Positions 1-11,943 of a stretch of 64,000 nucleotides of DNA are shown one piece after another. Numbering within the stretch: the first letter of the stretch is position 1; the number at the start of each line of letters is the position of its first letter. The notes beneath the pieces are model-generated. The model saw nothing but the letters and a program-made list of their open reading frames with translations. It was not told the DNA's origin and searched no databases. The position numbers and the translations under genes are program-made. The DNA lies in assembly GCA_038363925.1 (NCBI GenBank), contig JAQQWL010000003.1, forward strand, positions 806,001-870,000, read 5' to 3'. Origin of the DNA: Apiospora phragmitis (taxonomy: Eukaryota > Ascomycota > Sordariomycetes > Amphisphaeriales > Apiosporaceae).

Positions 1-219
1 CAATCGTTCCTGTAACCGACTGTAAATAGAGCTTTTAATACAAATCTGGTCATCGCCATCTTCGGCGCACATTCCATCTTCTATTATTACAGTATGGGCG
101 AGTTCCCATCACGAGATTATCGTATCTTTCATTCGTGTGGTCTTATAATTTTCTTCAGGACCACGACCACCATCGTTACCCCAAGATGCAGAATCCCAAC
201 ACGATCGACCGTTCCATAC

Positions 220-2292
220 TCAACTGGCACCGGCGCTGGTATGCTTCAGCTCCCAAGTATGTAGTGTTTCTAACGAATATAGATAATGAGGATGTTGAGC
301 GCCCAAGACAGTTCGCGTAACCCGTACACATTCCCGCATTAATCCAAGAGCTTCTGGTAGTCGGCCTTGACCCTCCCACGTATAGGCAAGGTTGTTCATG
401 CTTCCCAGCGTATCTGGATGATCCGCCCCGAGTTTCTGCTTGCGAGTCTCCATCACTTCCACACCAGCTTCTCCGCTGGGCTCCATTGGCCTCTTAGGTT
501 GCATACACTGCCTACCATCTCGATAGCAGCGAGGCTTTCCTCGTGCGCCCGCCCAAAGATCCTGATTCTGTACCTCATCGCTTCCTCCTCCATCTTCTGC
601 GCCTCAGGCCCCTGGCCCATCATTTCAAGGTACCATGCAGCTTTATAAAGGATCGAAGTCCATGTCTCCAATAACTCTTCATTCTTTGGCCGCTGTGCTG
701 CTGCTGATATGGCGTGTGGTAGAAGCGCCTGGCATCTTACCCAGTTCTCATACACTCCGGTCGGGAGCTGGGCGTTAAGGCGACAGATAAACTCAGAATT
801 ACACCTTTCTTGCTGCTCCTTAGCTTTAAGCCATCTTCTCATAGCCAGCTGCACCAGGTTGTGTATTGTGAATGCCTTTTCGTCTTCGATTATAGAGATG
901 AATAAATAATCTCGTAAACTCAAAACATCTTTTTCGAAGTCATCGTTGCTACTATAATCCGACTTAATGTCTTTATCGGTTGATTCTTCGTCGCTGCTCG
1001 AACTGTTTAAGGCAGCGCTCTGTTATTGTCGACTTAATTCACTAACGACATCTTCATTCCCATCCAATTCCCGCATGAGACTCTTAGGGATACCTTGGCG
1101 ATCGCAGGAGCTTATGAGCGAAAGTAGATTAGTTGCGGATGGTCGTGTTTAACGGATATGGTCGAACGAGGTTTGCCACGTGATAATAATTGAGTTTTTA
1201 ACTGTTCGATCCCGCCGCAATTGCCCTTTGTCGTAATCGAGAAGACTCGCTCTCTTCCGGTCGCTCTGCTTGAATTTATCGAGATATTCTTGCATAGAGC
1301 AACGTAGAGCTCTTTTAGAAATGTAGGCTGTCACTTGGACAATAGCTAGCGGCATGTGTTCGAGTGCGGTAGCGAGCGCCCCAGTGGTCGTCTTATCTGG
1401 CTCCGGTCCTAACTTCTCGATAAGTGCTATCGCTTCCGTCTGATCCATAGGCTTGACCGGAATGATTTTGGATTATTCAACAAGCTCCAGAGCCGCGCCC
1501 TTGCTTCGGGTCGTGATAAGGATAGATCCATGTTGGCAATATGGAAGGTATGAGAGGAGCGGCTGACTCTGATCCTCTGAGCCATCCCGTTGCCCGTCGC
1601 CATGATCGGTTGGGTTGTGGAATATAAAGCTAGCTGCATCAAAATTATCCAGTATGAGAGCCCATTTACTACTCTTCTCGCCGCGTAGCCAGTTGTATAG
1701 CAATTGGAAGATATTGTTTTGAGGATTCCTCCGTTCGGGTAGCTTAAGGTAGTCCACAATGTCTCGGAAGCTCTGTTCGTAACGAGCTGCGCTACTCGCG
1801 TGGACCCAAAAAACCCACGTCTCGGGCATTCGTTCTCAGACTCGGTAGGTGTATTCGATAGCGATCTGGGACTTGCCGACTCCGCCCAAGCCGACTAGTC
1901 TAGTTCGCGAAGCTGGCTCGTTGCATAAGTGGTGGACCCGGTCGAGGATTGTGTTCCGTTGGACGAAGTCTCGGTCGCGATTGAAAGAAATGAGGGCAGT
2001 CGGCTTCGGTGGGGTTTCTGGTCGTTCTATGTGTTCTAGTTTGAACCTAGCGTTAGCGTCGCCTGGATAAGGGGCTCTCGTAGCGACAACGTACCTGGAG
2101 CGTTGTTAGGACAAAGCGGGTGGAAAGCCAGGTAGCCTAGTAGGAGCTGGGTCTTCTGCTGGATTTAGGCGACTTACGGTTCAGATGAAGGTCCCCTTGA
2201 ACGATACCCTGGAATAAGCGGCTCCCGTCGCTCACCATAGCGCTGCCGAACTGCTGGCTTACTGCCGGTCGCGCCCGCATGGCTTCCGACAT
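220..2292 (-). pseudogene. NB-ARC/TPR NLR-like (STAND) gene, inactivated by RIP-type stops
   Basis: This is the remains of a fungal NLR-like non-self-recognition protein. Exon 1 is about 2292-2178 (starts MSEAMRARP), followed by a 115-base intron (GTAAGT donor near 2177, CAG acceptor near 2063). The main exon shows the P-loop GLGGVGKSQIAIEY near 1850-1900, a Walker B-like WALILDNFDAA near 1650, the sensor segment GSILITTRSKG near 1500 and EHMPLAIVQV near 1350. Kinesin-light-chain-type TPRs follow (TRKQKLGADHPDTLGSMNNL, TVLGAQHPHYLYSLETL) to a stop at 220-222. The frame is broken by TGA at 1836-1838 and TAA at 1473-1475, 1149-1151 and 1023-1025. All four fit C-to-T changes (CGA to TGA, CAA to TAA). 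A one-base-type frameshift lies near 455-500. Domain identity is secure; the loss of function is inferred from the stops. Confidence 0.85.
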
Positions 2293-2620
2293 AGTGAGCC
2301 GAGTACCTAAGGTGTCTAATGAGTGGACCAGTATGAACTAGGTTTGGTTGGGGGGATTTTCACTGCGGTCGCGATTATCGTACAGAATATTTCAAGTCCA
2401 TCGAGGACCGCTTTCGAAGATTGGATAGTTTCAATTGCTATTGTAGATTCTCGACAGCCTTCTGACAATGGTCCTGTGCGGAGGAAATCACGTGTGCCTC
2501 ATACCAACGAATCAGAGTGCCAGTAGATTTTGCGGCTGAATATTAATTCATACGATCAGGGTACGAAGACAATCTCCTCGTCCGCGCTTACTACTATATC
2601 ATGTTTAAACGTTGAACGTC
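2293..2620. other. Spacer between NLR pseudogene and STAND fragment
   Basis: No coding signal is seen here. It is the shared upstream region of the minus-strand NLR pseudogene and the plus-strand STAND fragment, so it may have held both promoters. Confidence 0.4.
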
Positions 2621-2746
2621 ATGGATCCATTAAGCGTCACGGCGAGTGTGATTGCTGTTGCTGGCCTCGCGACGCAGAGTGCTAAAGCCGATTACAAGAT
2701 GATCGATGGCTTGGTCGAGGCCCCGCAGACTATCGCCAACTCGAAG
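2621..2746 (+). pseudogene. N-terminal fragment of a fungal STAND protein
   Basis: The ATG at 2621 opens MDPLSVTASVIAVAGL, followed by a TQSAKADYKMIDGL segment. This matches the N-terminal helical domain that precedes NACHT and ankyrin or TPR modules in many fungal STAND proteins. After about 42 codons the similarity stops and the sequence passes into a dispersed repeat (2747-3206). No downstream NACHT continuation is visible. The fragment is probably a gene truncated by insertion or rearrangement. Family assignment rests on this short segment only. Confidence 0.6.
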
Positions 2747-3206
2747 TCATTTAGGAAGCTGTCAGTGCAAAACAACAGCAGGGGTTTCCAAGGGCAAATG
2801 GGGGCGGCTACTTTCGCTCGGTGGGATGGCTGCACAGGGAGGAAGGAGGAGGTAGTAATAGAGATGGGAGGATGGAGAAATACCCTGGGACTATAGGGTG
2901 TAGGAGTCACGCCAACTCTGAACGCAGCCGCCGCCATCAGAAGAAAATAGCTGTGGAGATGGCACATGTAGCCCAGCAAACTGAAAGAAATAATGAGAAC
3001 TCGGGGGAATCCATCCTTGAGAGAGCCCTGTAGCAGCCACTGTGGCCGAACAGTCAAGTGACCATAGCGCTTGGCACCTCCGCTTGTCACCTCTGTTTAA
3101 AATCCGACATATGCCCGCAGCCTGCTAGCTTACAAACTCAAGAGCCCCATATTATAGACACTAAGCAAGCTTGATCGGCCTCCACGGATCGTACCGATAT
3201 AGCAGC
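2747..3206 (-). repeat. Dispersed repeat, copy 1 (minus orientation)
   Basis: The reverse complement of this stretch matches 6644-7440 along nearly its whole length. Shared blocks include GCTATGGTCACTTGACTGTT, TCTATAATATGGGGCTCTTG and TTTGCTGGGCTACAT. Copy 1 lacks about 430 bases present in copy 2. Its outer end carries GATCGGCCTCCACGGATCGT, also found at 26995-27034. No transposase or terminal inverted repeat was recognised, so the class is unknown. It truncates the STAND fragment at 2621-2746. Confidence 0.7.
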
Positions 3207-3925
3207 GAACAGTAATGGTCGTAATTAAGTTCTACATGCAGCCGAATTGGCCCGGGAAGACCAGTGGGCGCTGACAGGGGTTGTAAAGAAGCTTGGATGC
3301 ATAATGGCAGTAGTAGTCGGCGGAGACAGAAAGGCAGCATGGATACACCACTTTCGCCTCCAAGGACCTGAACTGCAAAAAGTCAAATCAAGGGTAGTCT
3401 GGCGGAGAACCGGCGCTCCCATAACTTTTTGGAAAATGTCCTTCCCGGTTTGGCCTAGTTCAGTCGCCCTCCCAAGGCCTTGTTCTCGGTCGGCCGAAAT
3501 GCATCGGGTAGTTCTCTTAAGTATTGACCCTGCTGCCTCCCTCAGCGGCCGAAGTTGGCCCAGAACAGCAACAGCTGCAATTGAGGCGACAGAAATCAAG
3601 CGTGCATCAGAGCGAAAATGACATTGATGAGGGTGCAATAGGTCTGTATTGACATCCTCGGGGATGATCATGGAGGATGATGGGAGAGAATCCCCGCTCA
3701 CCCTACTGGCTGGTATGGAACTATCTATGGTAGTGGGGCACTGACCCCCACGTAACGGCTTCCCGTTACCATGCACCATCTCCGGTGCAGGGCCGACCAT
3801 GTCTTGCAGAGTAGAGACGCAGAGTGACCACCACGCCGGTGTATGTAGAGCTCCGACACGCCCTGCAGCACAAACTCCTGGTGGGCGTAATCACACATTA
3901 TGGCGAGCTGAGGATCCTACTGTAG
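3207..3925. other. No supported gene
   Basis: A 191-codon open frame on the minus strand (3225-3800) has no recognisable domain, an implausible composition and a competing frame on the other strand. Nothing else is seen. Confidence 0.4.
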
Positions 3926-5746
3926 CTACATTCCCATGCTGCCAAGAGCCTGAGTTAGCTTGTCCACGTCTGCACCGGAACCGGCTCCACCGCTGGTTGT
4001 AGCGCTAGAGGTCCAGTTCAGCTCGTATCGATCCCGGCCGTATTTCTGATCGAGGTAAGGCGTAAATACTTCGGAGAGGATGGCGTCCAACTCAGTGAAG
4101 AAGCAAAGCTTGCTCACATCGACAGCAGGGAATTCCTTAGTCAAATGCACCGTTACTTTATCTTTATCGCCCTTGTCGGGCTGGCTAATGCCACCCCAGA
4201 GGATACCGGCAGCGACGGAGAGGAATGACGCCGCACGAAGCAATGTTGTCCCGAACCTCAGTAGCTCGGTAGATGAGTGCGCCGGAGTCACCGTAGGTTG
4301 GAGCTGCGTAGCCCGTAGGCACCATGACACATTCCGTCGTTTCGGTTCCTTGCTTGTTTGCGCCGAGACGCAAGACGACAGTGGCTTTCGGGCGCAATCG
4401 TGTGCCAGTCGTAACGCCGGAAGCTGCGCCCAACGTCACCGTGTCGTTCGGCTTGTGAGCTCCTGGCTTAAAGTGCTTGCTCATGAACTCGCTCTGGTTA
4501 ATCAAGGTCTGGGACACGGGCTACCAAATGTCAGTAGCAGGCTCAATGTGACAAGTGTATAATTCGGAGGTTATGTTACTTAACATGTAAACTTACCTTG
4601 TACGGAGGCTGGTCACCGTCGATCTCAACCAGGGCAATGTCTTGACGAATACGTTCGTCCTTGTATACGGCGGTGCTGTCGAAATTGGTTGACATGACAG
4701 TATGGCCAATGGCTTGGGCCCGTCCGAGGTAGGTACGGTCCGTGGCCTGACCGGGAGGTGCCGAGGGGCTGAGTACAAGCTGTCGGGTGAAGGCCGACGG
4801 CCCACTGACGAAATCTAGGCGAAACGAGGTCAGTTTGGCGAAGTACAGGATCGTATTCCTGACATCACGTTACATACCTGCAGCAACGTGACCGGAGAGG
4901 GCGCCGATGCAGTGGCACCAGTTCCCGGCCGACTCGCGGGGTTCAACGTTGACTGCAAACGAGAAGGTGCCAGACCGGTCTTCGACACTAACCGAAGCAC
5001 CGGGGAACAGCGAAGCTGTCTCTAGATCAGGATAGGCGAAGGGCTGATGATTGAATGGCTGAGCTTTACTTTTGGTTAACTGGACAAGGATTTTGCTTGC
5101 ACCCACATGGCTGGCCGAAAAAAAGAGTTAGTAAAAATACCACTAAGAGAAGCGGCAGGTTAAGCCGACTTACGGGACAAACAGGCTCAAGACCCGGTAG
5201 GCAATATTCTCAACCATGTCGGCAGTGAGCACGTCGGCAGCCGGGCGACCGTCCGACTGGATTCCGATGATGCAAGCAGCAACCTTATCGTCTGGGGACG
5301 AAGTGGCAACACCGCAAAGAAGCACAAGATTGTAGAGGACGGCAGCGTCCTTGAGCAGAGCGACCACATCCTGGCGCAGGCCACCCGATGCATTCTAAGC
5401 ATGGGCAAGGCCAGCGGGAAGGTCCGTGCTGGGGCCCAATTCGCACGGGGTGGAAAACATGTCGGCGGCATGCTTGCGAGGCTGCAAGCCGACCGGGGCC
5501 AGCACAGCAATCACGTTGTCATTGCCACCCGCACCGAGGTGGAATTTGTGCGAGTCCATTGCCGTGTTCATTGTTCTGATGCCAGCAGGCAGATGCAGGG
5601 TGCCGACGCTTTGAAGGTTGGCTGGTAAGATGCAAAAGGTTGAATGAATTGACGAAGGAGACATGGTACCTTGATGTGCCAGAGGCCCGGGCATTGGCGC
5701 ACGGGCCATGGCAAGTGTCGAGGGTGGCGGTGGCGGTGCAGCTCAT
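3926..5746 (-). pseudogene. Trypsin-like serine protease gene, probably decayed
   Basis: A chymotrypsin-fold protease is assembled from about five exons: 5746-5670 (MSCTATATLD), ~5608-5174, 5110-4878, 4814-4597 and 4520-3926. Introns 5173-5111, 4877-4815 and 4596-4521 have clean GTAAGT or GTATGT donors, and the first also has a TACTAAC branch site. The catalytic triad is readable: His in CIGALSGHVAAG, Asp in RQDIALVEID and Ser in TYGDSGALIY. AAGILWGG follows the serine motif in a shifted frame. Two defects appear: an in-frame TAG at 5395-5397 (CAG to TAG type) and a one-base frameshift between about 4275 and 4210. The first intron acceptor is uncertain. No clear signal peptide is seen. Trypsin-like domains also occur in fungal NLR architectures, and an NLR relic lies 1.6 kb downstream, but no fusion is seen. 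Confidence 0.72.
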
Positions 5747-6643
5747 GGCTTGATCACGTGGTATCGCGGGTGTAGAAGAAACAATATTGCAGTACTGCAG
5801 GGGAAAAGATGGGAAAGGTGAAACGGCCGACGTTAGTCCGATCTGGACACAGATGTACGAGTTAAAAAAGTACTGGATTAAAACTAGGGCTAGGGTTACC
5901 ACTAGGAAGAAACACAAATTCACTTCTCTATGCTTTTTTGAACCAAAACTCTACCCCGCGAGAAACCTGTATCCCAGTGTGGCTGATTAAGGCGGAGCAT
6001 TGTAATTGTGCTTATTAATTATTCAGGCCCTGCCATAGAATGCAAAAGACTATACATAAATAATTTATTGATGCCCGGGCGTTGTTCGTTGTTCGTTGTT
6101 CTATTTAATGTCTAAGGAGCGGCTTCGGCCAACTAATACTGATTTACGGTACATTCTTGAATCGCTTCCTTGTCACCCAAAGCCCTTGCATGCCCTATTT
6201 TCAGTTGTTTACTCTATTTCCGTCAGCACATTCCCTGCAAAAGACCAGTTGAAGATGGACTTGGACTCCAATTGAATATTTAACCAAACCAATTAATGGG
6301 CATTTGTGGCTTCACTGGTAGGCACCTTCACAGCAGTCTACATACGGCCAGTAGCGCTTTCTGCATCCATGTGTACATATGTACTAAGTAATTAAGAGCT
6401 TCAGGTACTGTAACGCGATCGACCATCCCATACAGGTTTTTTTTGCTACTGTAGCGCAAACGAGGTGCACCCAGCAGTTGCTCTCTGCCGAAACTCTAGT
6501 TTTCGCACCTCTCCAAGACGGCCAAGAACTAGTTGAGCCATGCTTACTACGGCATGTTTGACGACTGCTGTATTTTGGCATTGCCTTCGAGTCTTTAATG
6601 CTCCATTGGAACTATTATAAAGTTAACGACTTGAATCTACTTA
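5747..6643. other. Intergenic, nothing recognised
   Basis: The composition is normal to slightly AT-rich. Short open frames here have no recognisable domain. It contains the upstream region of the protease gene. Confidence 0.4.
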
Positions 6644-7440
6644 GCTCGGTACGATCCGTTAAGGCCGATCCAGCCCACCGCAACTGCGGATAGCGTCTAT
6701 AATATGGGGCTCTTGATTTCCCAAGCTAGCAGGCTGCCGACCTTGTCAGATTTAAATCAGAGGTGCCAAGCAGCGCTATGGTCACTTGACTGTTCGGCCA
6801 TAGTGGCTGCTACAGGGCTCTCTCAAAGATGGGTCCCCCAACGAAATGACTCCCCTAATTCAAGAGTCACCTACAAATGGCGCCAGAAACGGCGTCGAGG
6901 GTCATGGTGTCGATTTCTTTGTCTCTTGGCTTTGTCGCTAGGGATGGTAGCTTGTCTTCTATGCTTCCAGGTCCAACTAAAACCACAAAGCACAAAGCTT
7001 TATCTTGCCAAGCCAGGTCCATCCGATTTATTGTGCAATATCCCTATATACTATACCCTTGGCAGGACCCTGATAGCGCCTTTCAGAGCCATCAGCAAGG
7101 AAAGGGCTCATGTTATTGGACAGTGGTCAGGCTCGTCCTCTACCCTACCATCTCTTATGTTTGTTCTGAAATTCCAAAGAAAGCAGTCAACTTGCGTTGG
7201 CTTACTGCTGACACTGCACATTCCTCACTTAAATAAATGCTATGGTTCGGGATCTACAGGATTCCCACACTAGTCGTCCCTGAGTTCTCATCGTCTCTCC
7301 CAGTTTGCTGGGCTACATTTGCTATCTTTCCTCCCTATGCAGCCATCCCACGTTATCTAAACATGCGAGCGAAGGAAGCCGCATCCATTTGTCCTTGGAA
7401 TGCTCTGCAGTTATTTTGCGCCGACAGCTTTCCGAATGAC
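6644..7440 (+). repeat. Dispersed repeat, copy 2, with ~430-bp extra segment
   Basis: Direct-orientation copy of the repeat at 2747-3206 (inverted relative to it). Matches run from GGTACGATCCG near 6648 through GGGCTCTTGA (6708) and GGCTGCTACAGGGCTCTCTC (near 6805), then resume at GAGTTCTCATCG (near 7281) and continue to 7440. The intervening ~6840-7270 segment is absent from copy 1, so it is either an insertion here or a deletion there. The other open frames across this block do not resemble known proteins. Confidence 0.68.
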
Positions 7441-7583
7441 TGATCCACACCATTTTGAGCTTCACCAACTATCCCTTGCATATGTAGCAAGAGACTGAAG
7501 CTTCGCAGGCGTTTTGCAGGGTCGCAAGACATGCAAGCGGGGCTCGTTTTGGTCGTCCGCGTATCGAGCGCCTTCTGGGGCTA

Positions 7584-10500
7584 ACGTATGTCACCCCACA
7601 ACCGACACCCCTGTACAACACTAAAGTGGCTCACCGCTACTTTTCTTTATTACTTATTTTCTTAACTAATTTTAAAGCAATTTATCCCATTTTTTAAACT
7701 ATATTTATTTATTATTTATAATATTTTATATAAAAAATAATATTACTACTACGATTTTTAATATTATAAATAATGAATTAATATATTAAGCCGCTTTAAA
7801 TTAGGGTATATTAAAGACTACGTTAGTTAACCACCTCTATAGAGCTAAATCGAAGCGAGAGGCTAAAGAAAGCTATTAAAAGCTCTCTTTAATATAAGAA
7901 AAGCATCTAATAGATTAAGTTTTAACTTAAGAAGCCCTTAGCGTGGCACCGACGTATACGTAAATTAAAGAACTAGTTTAACGAGTTTTAACCCTTAAAA
8001 GGGACTATTAACTACTCGGTAAAAATTAAATAAAAGTTTTCTTTTAATACTATTTAACCTTAAAAATAAAAAGGTAACGTCGAATTAACTCTTAGCGTAT
8101 TAATAAAGTATTAATCGAAATAATTAAGTCTTAGTTTTTAATTAAATTACGTATGTTTTAAAAGTTTAATATAAATAAGCACGGTATTTTAAAAAGTTAA
8201 AGAGGTAATAGCCTTATAATAAATAGTTTAAAATCACGTTTTATTTAATTAAAACAGCTTAGTTTAAAGTATTAAATAACTATATTAATATATATATTAA
8301 CACTCGGCAAGGCCATCCCTCCTTTAATGATTTATAAGGGTAAATCGGTTTAAAAGTAATAGTTCCCTTAAGACCTCGATGAATTTAAAGGATGAAAGTT
8401 CGATATAAATAATAAAGGCTAGACGAATAACGAGATCGCTATTAAATAGCTCGAAGATGTCTTTATATTAAAAACCGCCTTAAACGACTTAAAAAACGCT
8501 CGTTTACTTATTTAAATAAGTATAACAGTTATGTAATTAACGATTTTATATCCCTTTATTATTAAAATAATATTTAATTATTATTTTTACCGCCTTATTT
8601 ATTATACGTCTTTTAACCCCTTAATATTAAGATCTTTACCTTTATAAAAGCTTATTATCGAAAAGAGATTAGTTTCTTAAGCTTATTAATAAATTTAACC
8701 TTTATTAGTAAATAGAATTTCTTTATATATTATATTTAAGCTCGTAAAAGAGCTTTATCGGCTTAGAATATTAAGGGTGGTTAACGTGGTAGTGGTTTTT
8801 AGCCCGAATATATTATTAAGCTACTCACTAGCCCTCTTTTACTCGAAAATAGTAACCGAAAGCGACGAGAAGAGATAACACAGGTCTTAATTAATTAAGA
8901 TAAAGCTTTTATACTTATCTAGACTCTTTTTATAATACTATAACGTATCTTATAAGCGAATATCTCATATAAGCGAATGTCCTACTTTTATAAATTTCCT
9001 TATAGCCTTAACCTTTTTTTATATTCTTTTATGTCCGAAAATGCTATAACTTTAAAAAGAGAGTAATATAATTCTAGCGTTTTAAGCGTTCTAGAAAGAC
9101 TTAATTTTAAACGTATGAAAGGCTATATTAATTTATTACGTTTTATTAAAAACTTTATAGCGTAGACGAAATAATTAACCTATATAATACGAAATATTTA
9201 CGAATTCTCGAAAGCTTTTAAATTTAAAAAAAAATGCGATTATTCGATATATTATTAATTTAAATACGCGATCGTTTCTTCCCTAATTAAGTAATATAAA
9301 AGATATAGCGAATCGATTATTTAACTTACGTAACGCGGGACGTGTCGGCGTTAATTAAGCCTCTAACTTTATATAACGATACCTAGATCTCCGGACGCGT
9401 TTTAACCGAAGAATCGATTATTAAAAAGTTCTTTACAAAGATCCCGACGCGTATTATATATAGTTTACCCTCATACGGAATATAATTTATAAGTACGGGA
9501 TTTAAAAAGAGGATATCTATAACTTTAACGAAACCGGCTTTCTTATAAGCTAAATCTCGTTCGAAATAATCGTAACCACCTTTAATTAATATAAAAAACC
9601 TAGGGTAATATAATAAAAGAATTAAGAATAAGTTATAATTATTTAAGGCGTCGGATTATACGGTTACGCTATCCCTCGGTATATTATCTTTATTAAGAAA
9701 ACGTACCTCTTTTTTTAATACGAAAATAGCCTATTACCGAAAGACTAAGTAATCGTAATTATTAAAAATAATTAAATCACGAATAAAAAAGGCGAGGATT
9801 AAATTCGATATTTTAATTAATATACCAGGTCTTATATAAAAAGTCGTTATCGCCTTTTAATTTTAAACGTCCACGAAAGCTATTACTTAATAACTTTCGA
9901 ACTTTATTATAAAAAGAACTCGATTATTATACTCTATATACCTTCTTATTTATCGTATAAACTCTAACCTTTTAATATCGGCTGTTTTTATATATTAAAA
10001 AAAGTGTACGAGAAAGAAATTAAATGTTTTATACGGGCGTATATTATTTATATCTTAAAAGAGGACTTCCTACTAGCGTTTTTAAAAGCTTTCTAAGCGA
10101 TTTTTACCGTTTCGAATATATAAAGACGCTTTTAAAGAATAGGACTCGTCCCGTATAATTCGGAATATATTATTTTATAATTAGATATAAAGCTACGTAC
10201 TTTAACACCTCCGGGGACATCTTCCGGCCTATTTATTCCTTAAGAGTTAAAAACCTTAAATAATTCGATTAAAACTTAATCTTAAACCGAATACGTTTAA
10301 AACCGTATTATATAATATTAAAATAACTTTTCGATATTTATTTTAATTAGTTTTAATTAAATTATAAAAGTTATAACGTATATTATATACCGAATTACTC
10401 TTTTAAAAAGTAAAAACGCGATACTTCGAAAAGTAAATAAGATATTTAGCCGGCGCCGCCGTACGAAAAAAAAACGGCTATAAAATAGAGGATTACTTCG

Positions 10501-11941
10501 TATATAAGCTAGAGAAGACCTGTAGTTTTAAAGAGATATTAATGAATAATTATAAAACGAATCGCGTTAAAAGAGTATATCGTACGAGGACGTTTAAAAT
10601 ACGCTTATAACGCTATAAAATCTACGGAGAGCCCGGGTATAATACGCGTACTTATTAGAATAATATAGAAGTATCTAGAGATAAAGATTCCGATTAATTT
10701 TAATATATTAAATACGTTATAATAAAATTAATTTATATTTTATTAAAAAGGGTCTAAAAAATGAGATATTCGCTTATAAGATACGTTATTATAATTAATA
10801 TTAAAAAGGTTTATTAATTTAAAGCGCTAGATTCGATACTTTTATTAATTAAGTTAAAGCGACCTTATTATATAACGCCAGCTATTTAAAAAGATTTAAA
10901 AAAGGTACCACGAGAAGGATTATTTATTAATTAATACGGAATTAAAAATCTAGTCCTTAAAAGAGAAGTTAGAGCTTGTAAGGCTATAAAAAAAGCGAAG
11001 GGTATAGATTAGCTCGAATTCGAAATTTGCTTTAATTAAAAGCGTACAACGTACGAGGGAGGGGCTAGACTAGTGTAACAAGCGCTATTCGAGTTTTAAG
11101 AAAAACCTAGTAAGACGTATTAAAGTTTATATTAATAATATAAAAGAGTATCTAGACGCGCGGTAAAAGGAACGCCTCTACCGGTATAATATGTAATAGC
11201 CGGGTCGTAACGTAATAATAAAGGGTCGAGTAAAAGTATTTATATAATAAAGTTATTAAAGTTATTTACTTTATTAATAAGTTAAAATTAATACTTAAAT
11301 TAATTATTAAAATGAAAAGTATTTATATAAAATATATAAGGAATATTCGTCGTTATATATTTAACCCCTCTTTTATTAATATCTTTTAATTCTTAGAGAT
11401 CTCGAGGATCTCGCGAGATTTTATTAAGCCGGCTCTCTAGATCTCGTTAAGATCTTAAGAGCTGCTAACCCTTAGTTATCTTATCTTTACGTAACTTATA
11501 GTGGTTATTTTATTTCGACTATTTAACTTATACTAGCTATTTTTATTTATTTACTCTTATTTATCCTTAGTTAATTAACTTTAATGTGTTATTATTATAG
11601 TATTAATTATTAAAGTTTTATAGTAATATAATAGGGTTCGTTATTATTAGTAGAGGGTAAGCACTGACTAGGCTTTTATAGATTTATAAGCATCTCGGGT
11701 TATCGTCGGTCCGTTTTAAGAGATATAAGTCCTGGCCGCACGGCTAGGCTAAGTTATAATAACTAGGTTAAAATTAAAGAATTAAATTCTAAGATATCTA
11801 TTATATTTATAATTAAAAGCGATTGCATTATAGTTTAGAATTAAAGGAATAATAACTATTTAAAGTTAGTAATTAATTTCCGCGTTCTATTTTAATAGGG
11901 TGTCAGTTGTGAGGGGGTGTCAGTTATAGGGTGGCGTACGT
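7584..11941 (+). mobile_element. Fot1/pogo-like (Tc1-mariner) DNA transposon A, RIP-decayed
   Basis: Imperfect terminal inverted repeats begin ACGTATGTCACCC at 7584 and, on the other strand, ACGTACGCCACCC at 11941. Each is flanked by the dinucleotide TA (7582-7583 and 11942-11943), as expected for Tc1/mariner insertion. The inner TIR sequence (AACCGACACCCC) resembles Fot1-type ends. Despite stops, a plus-strand transposase reads through near 8300-8650: GKAIPPLMIYKGKS, then TNNEIAIK-LEDVF and a degraded equivalent of the family's LQPLD segment. This is DDE_1/pogo-type coding. The length of 4.36 kb includes a second nested element (8943-10786); without it the element would be about 2.5 kb. The whole body is AT-rich from RIP. 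Confidence 0.8.
8943..10786 (+). mobile_element. Fot1-like DNA transposon B, copy 1, nested in transposon A
   Basis: Nearly perfect inverted repeats start ACGTATCTTATAAGCGAATA at 8943 and end with its complement at 10786, with TA duplications at 8941-8942 and 10787-10788. The length of 1844 bases is close to that of Fot1. The plus-strand transposase is stop-ridden but readable: YNFNETGFLI at about 9519-9548 (DDE block, Asp changed to Asn) and P-FNIGCFYILKK near 9968-10005, matching the family motif with PLDVGCF. A second copy lies at 27914-30206. Calls rest on the motifs, size, TIRs and TA target. Confidence 0.85.
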
Positions 11942-11943
11942 TA

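Noticed and set aside
3225..3800. 191-codon minus-strand open frame
   Set aside because: No recognisable domain, poor composition and a competing long frame on the other strand; probably chance.
5880..5905. Telomere-like GGGCTAGGGTTA
   Set aside because: Only one or two degenerate units in the middle of normal sequence.
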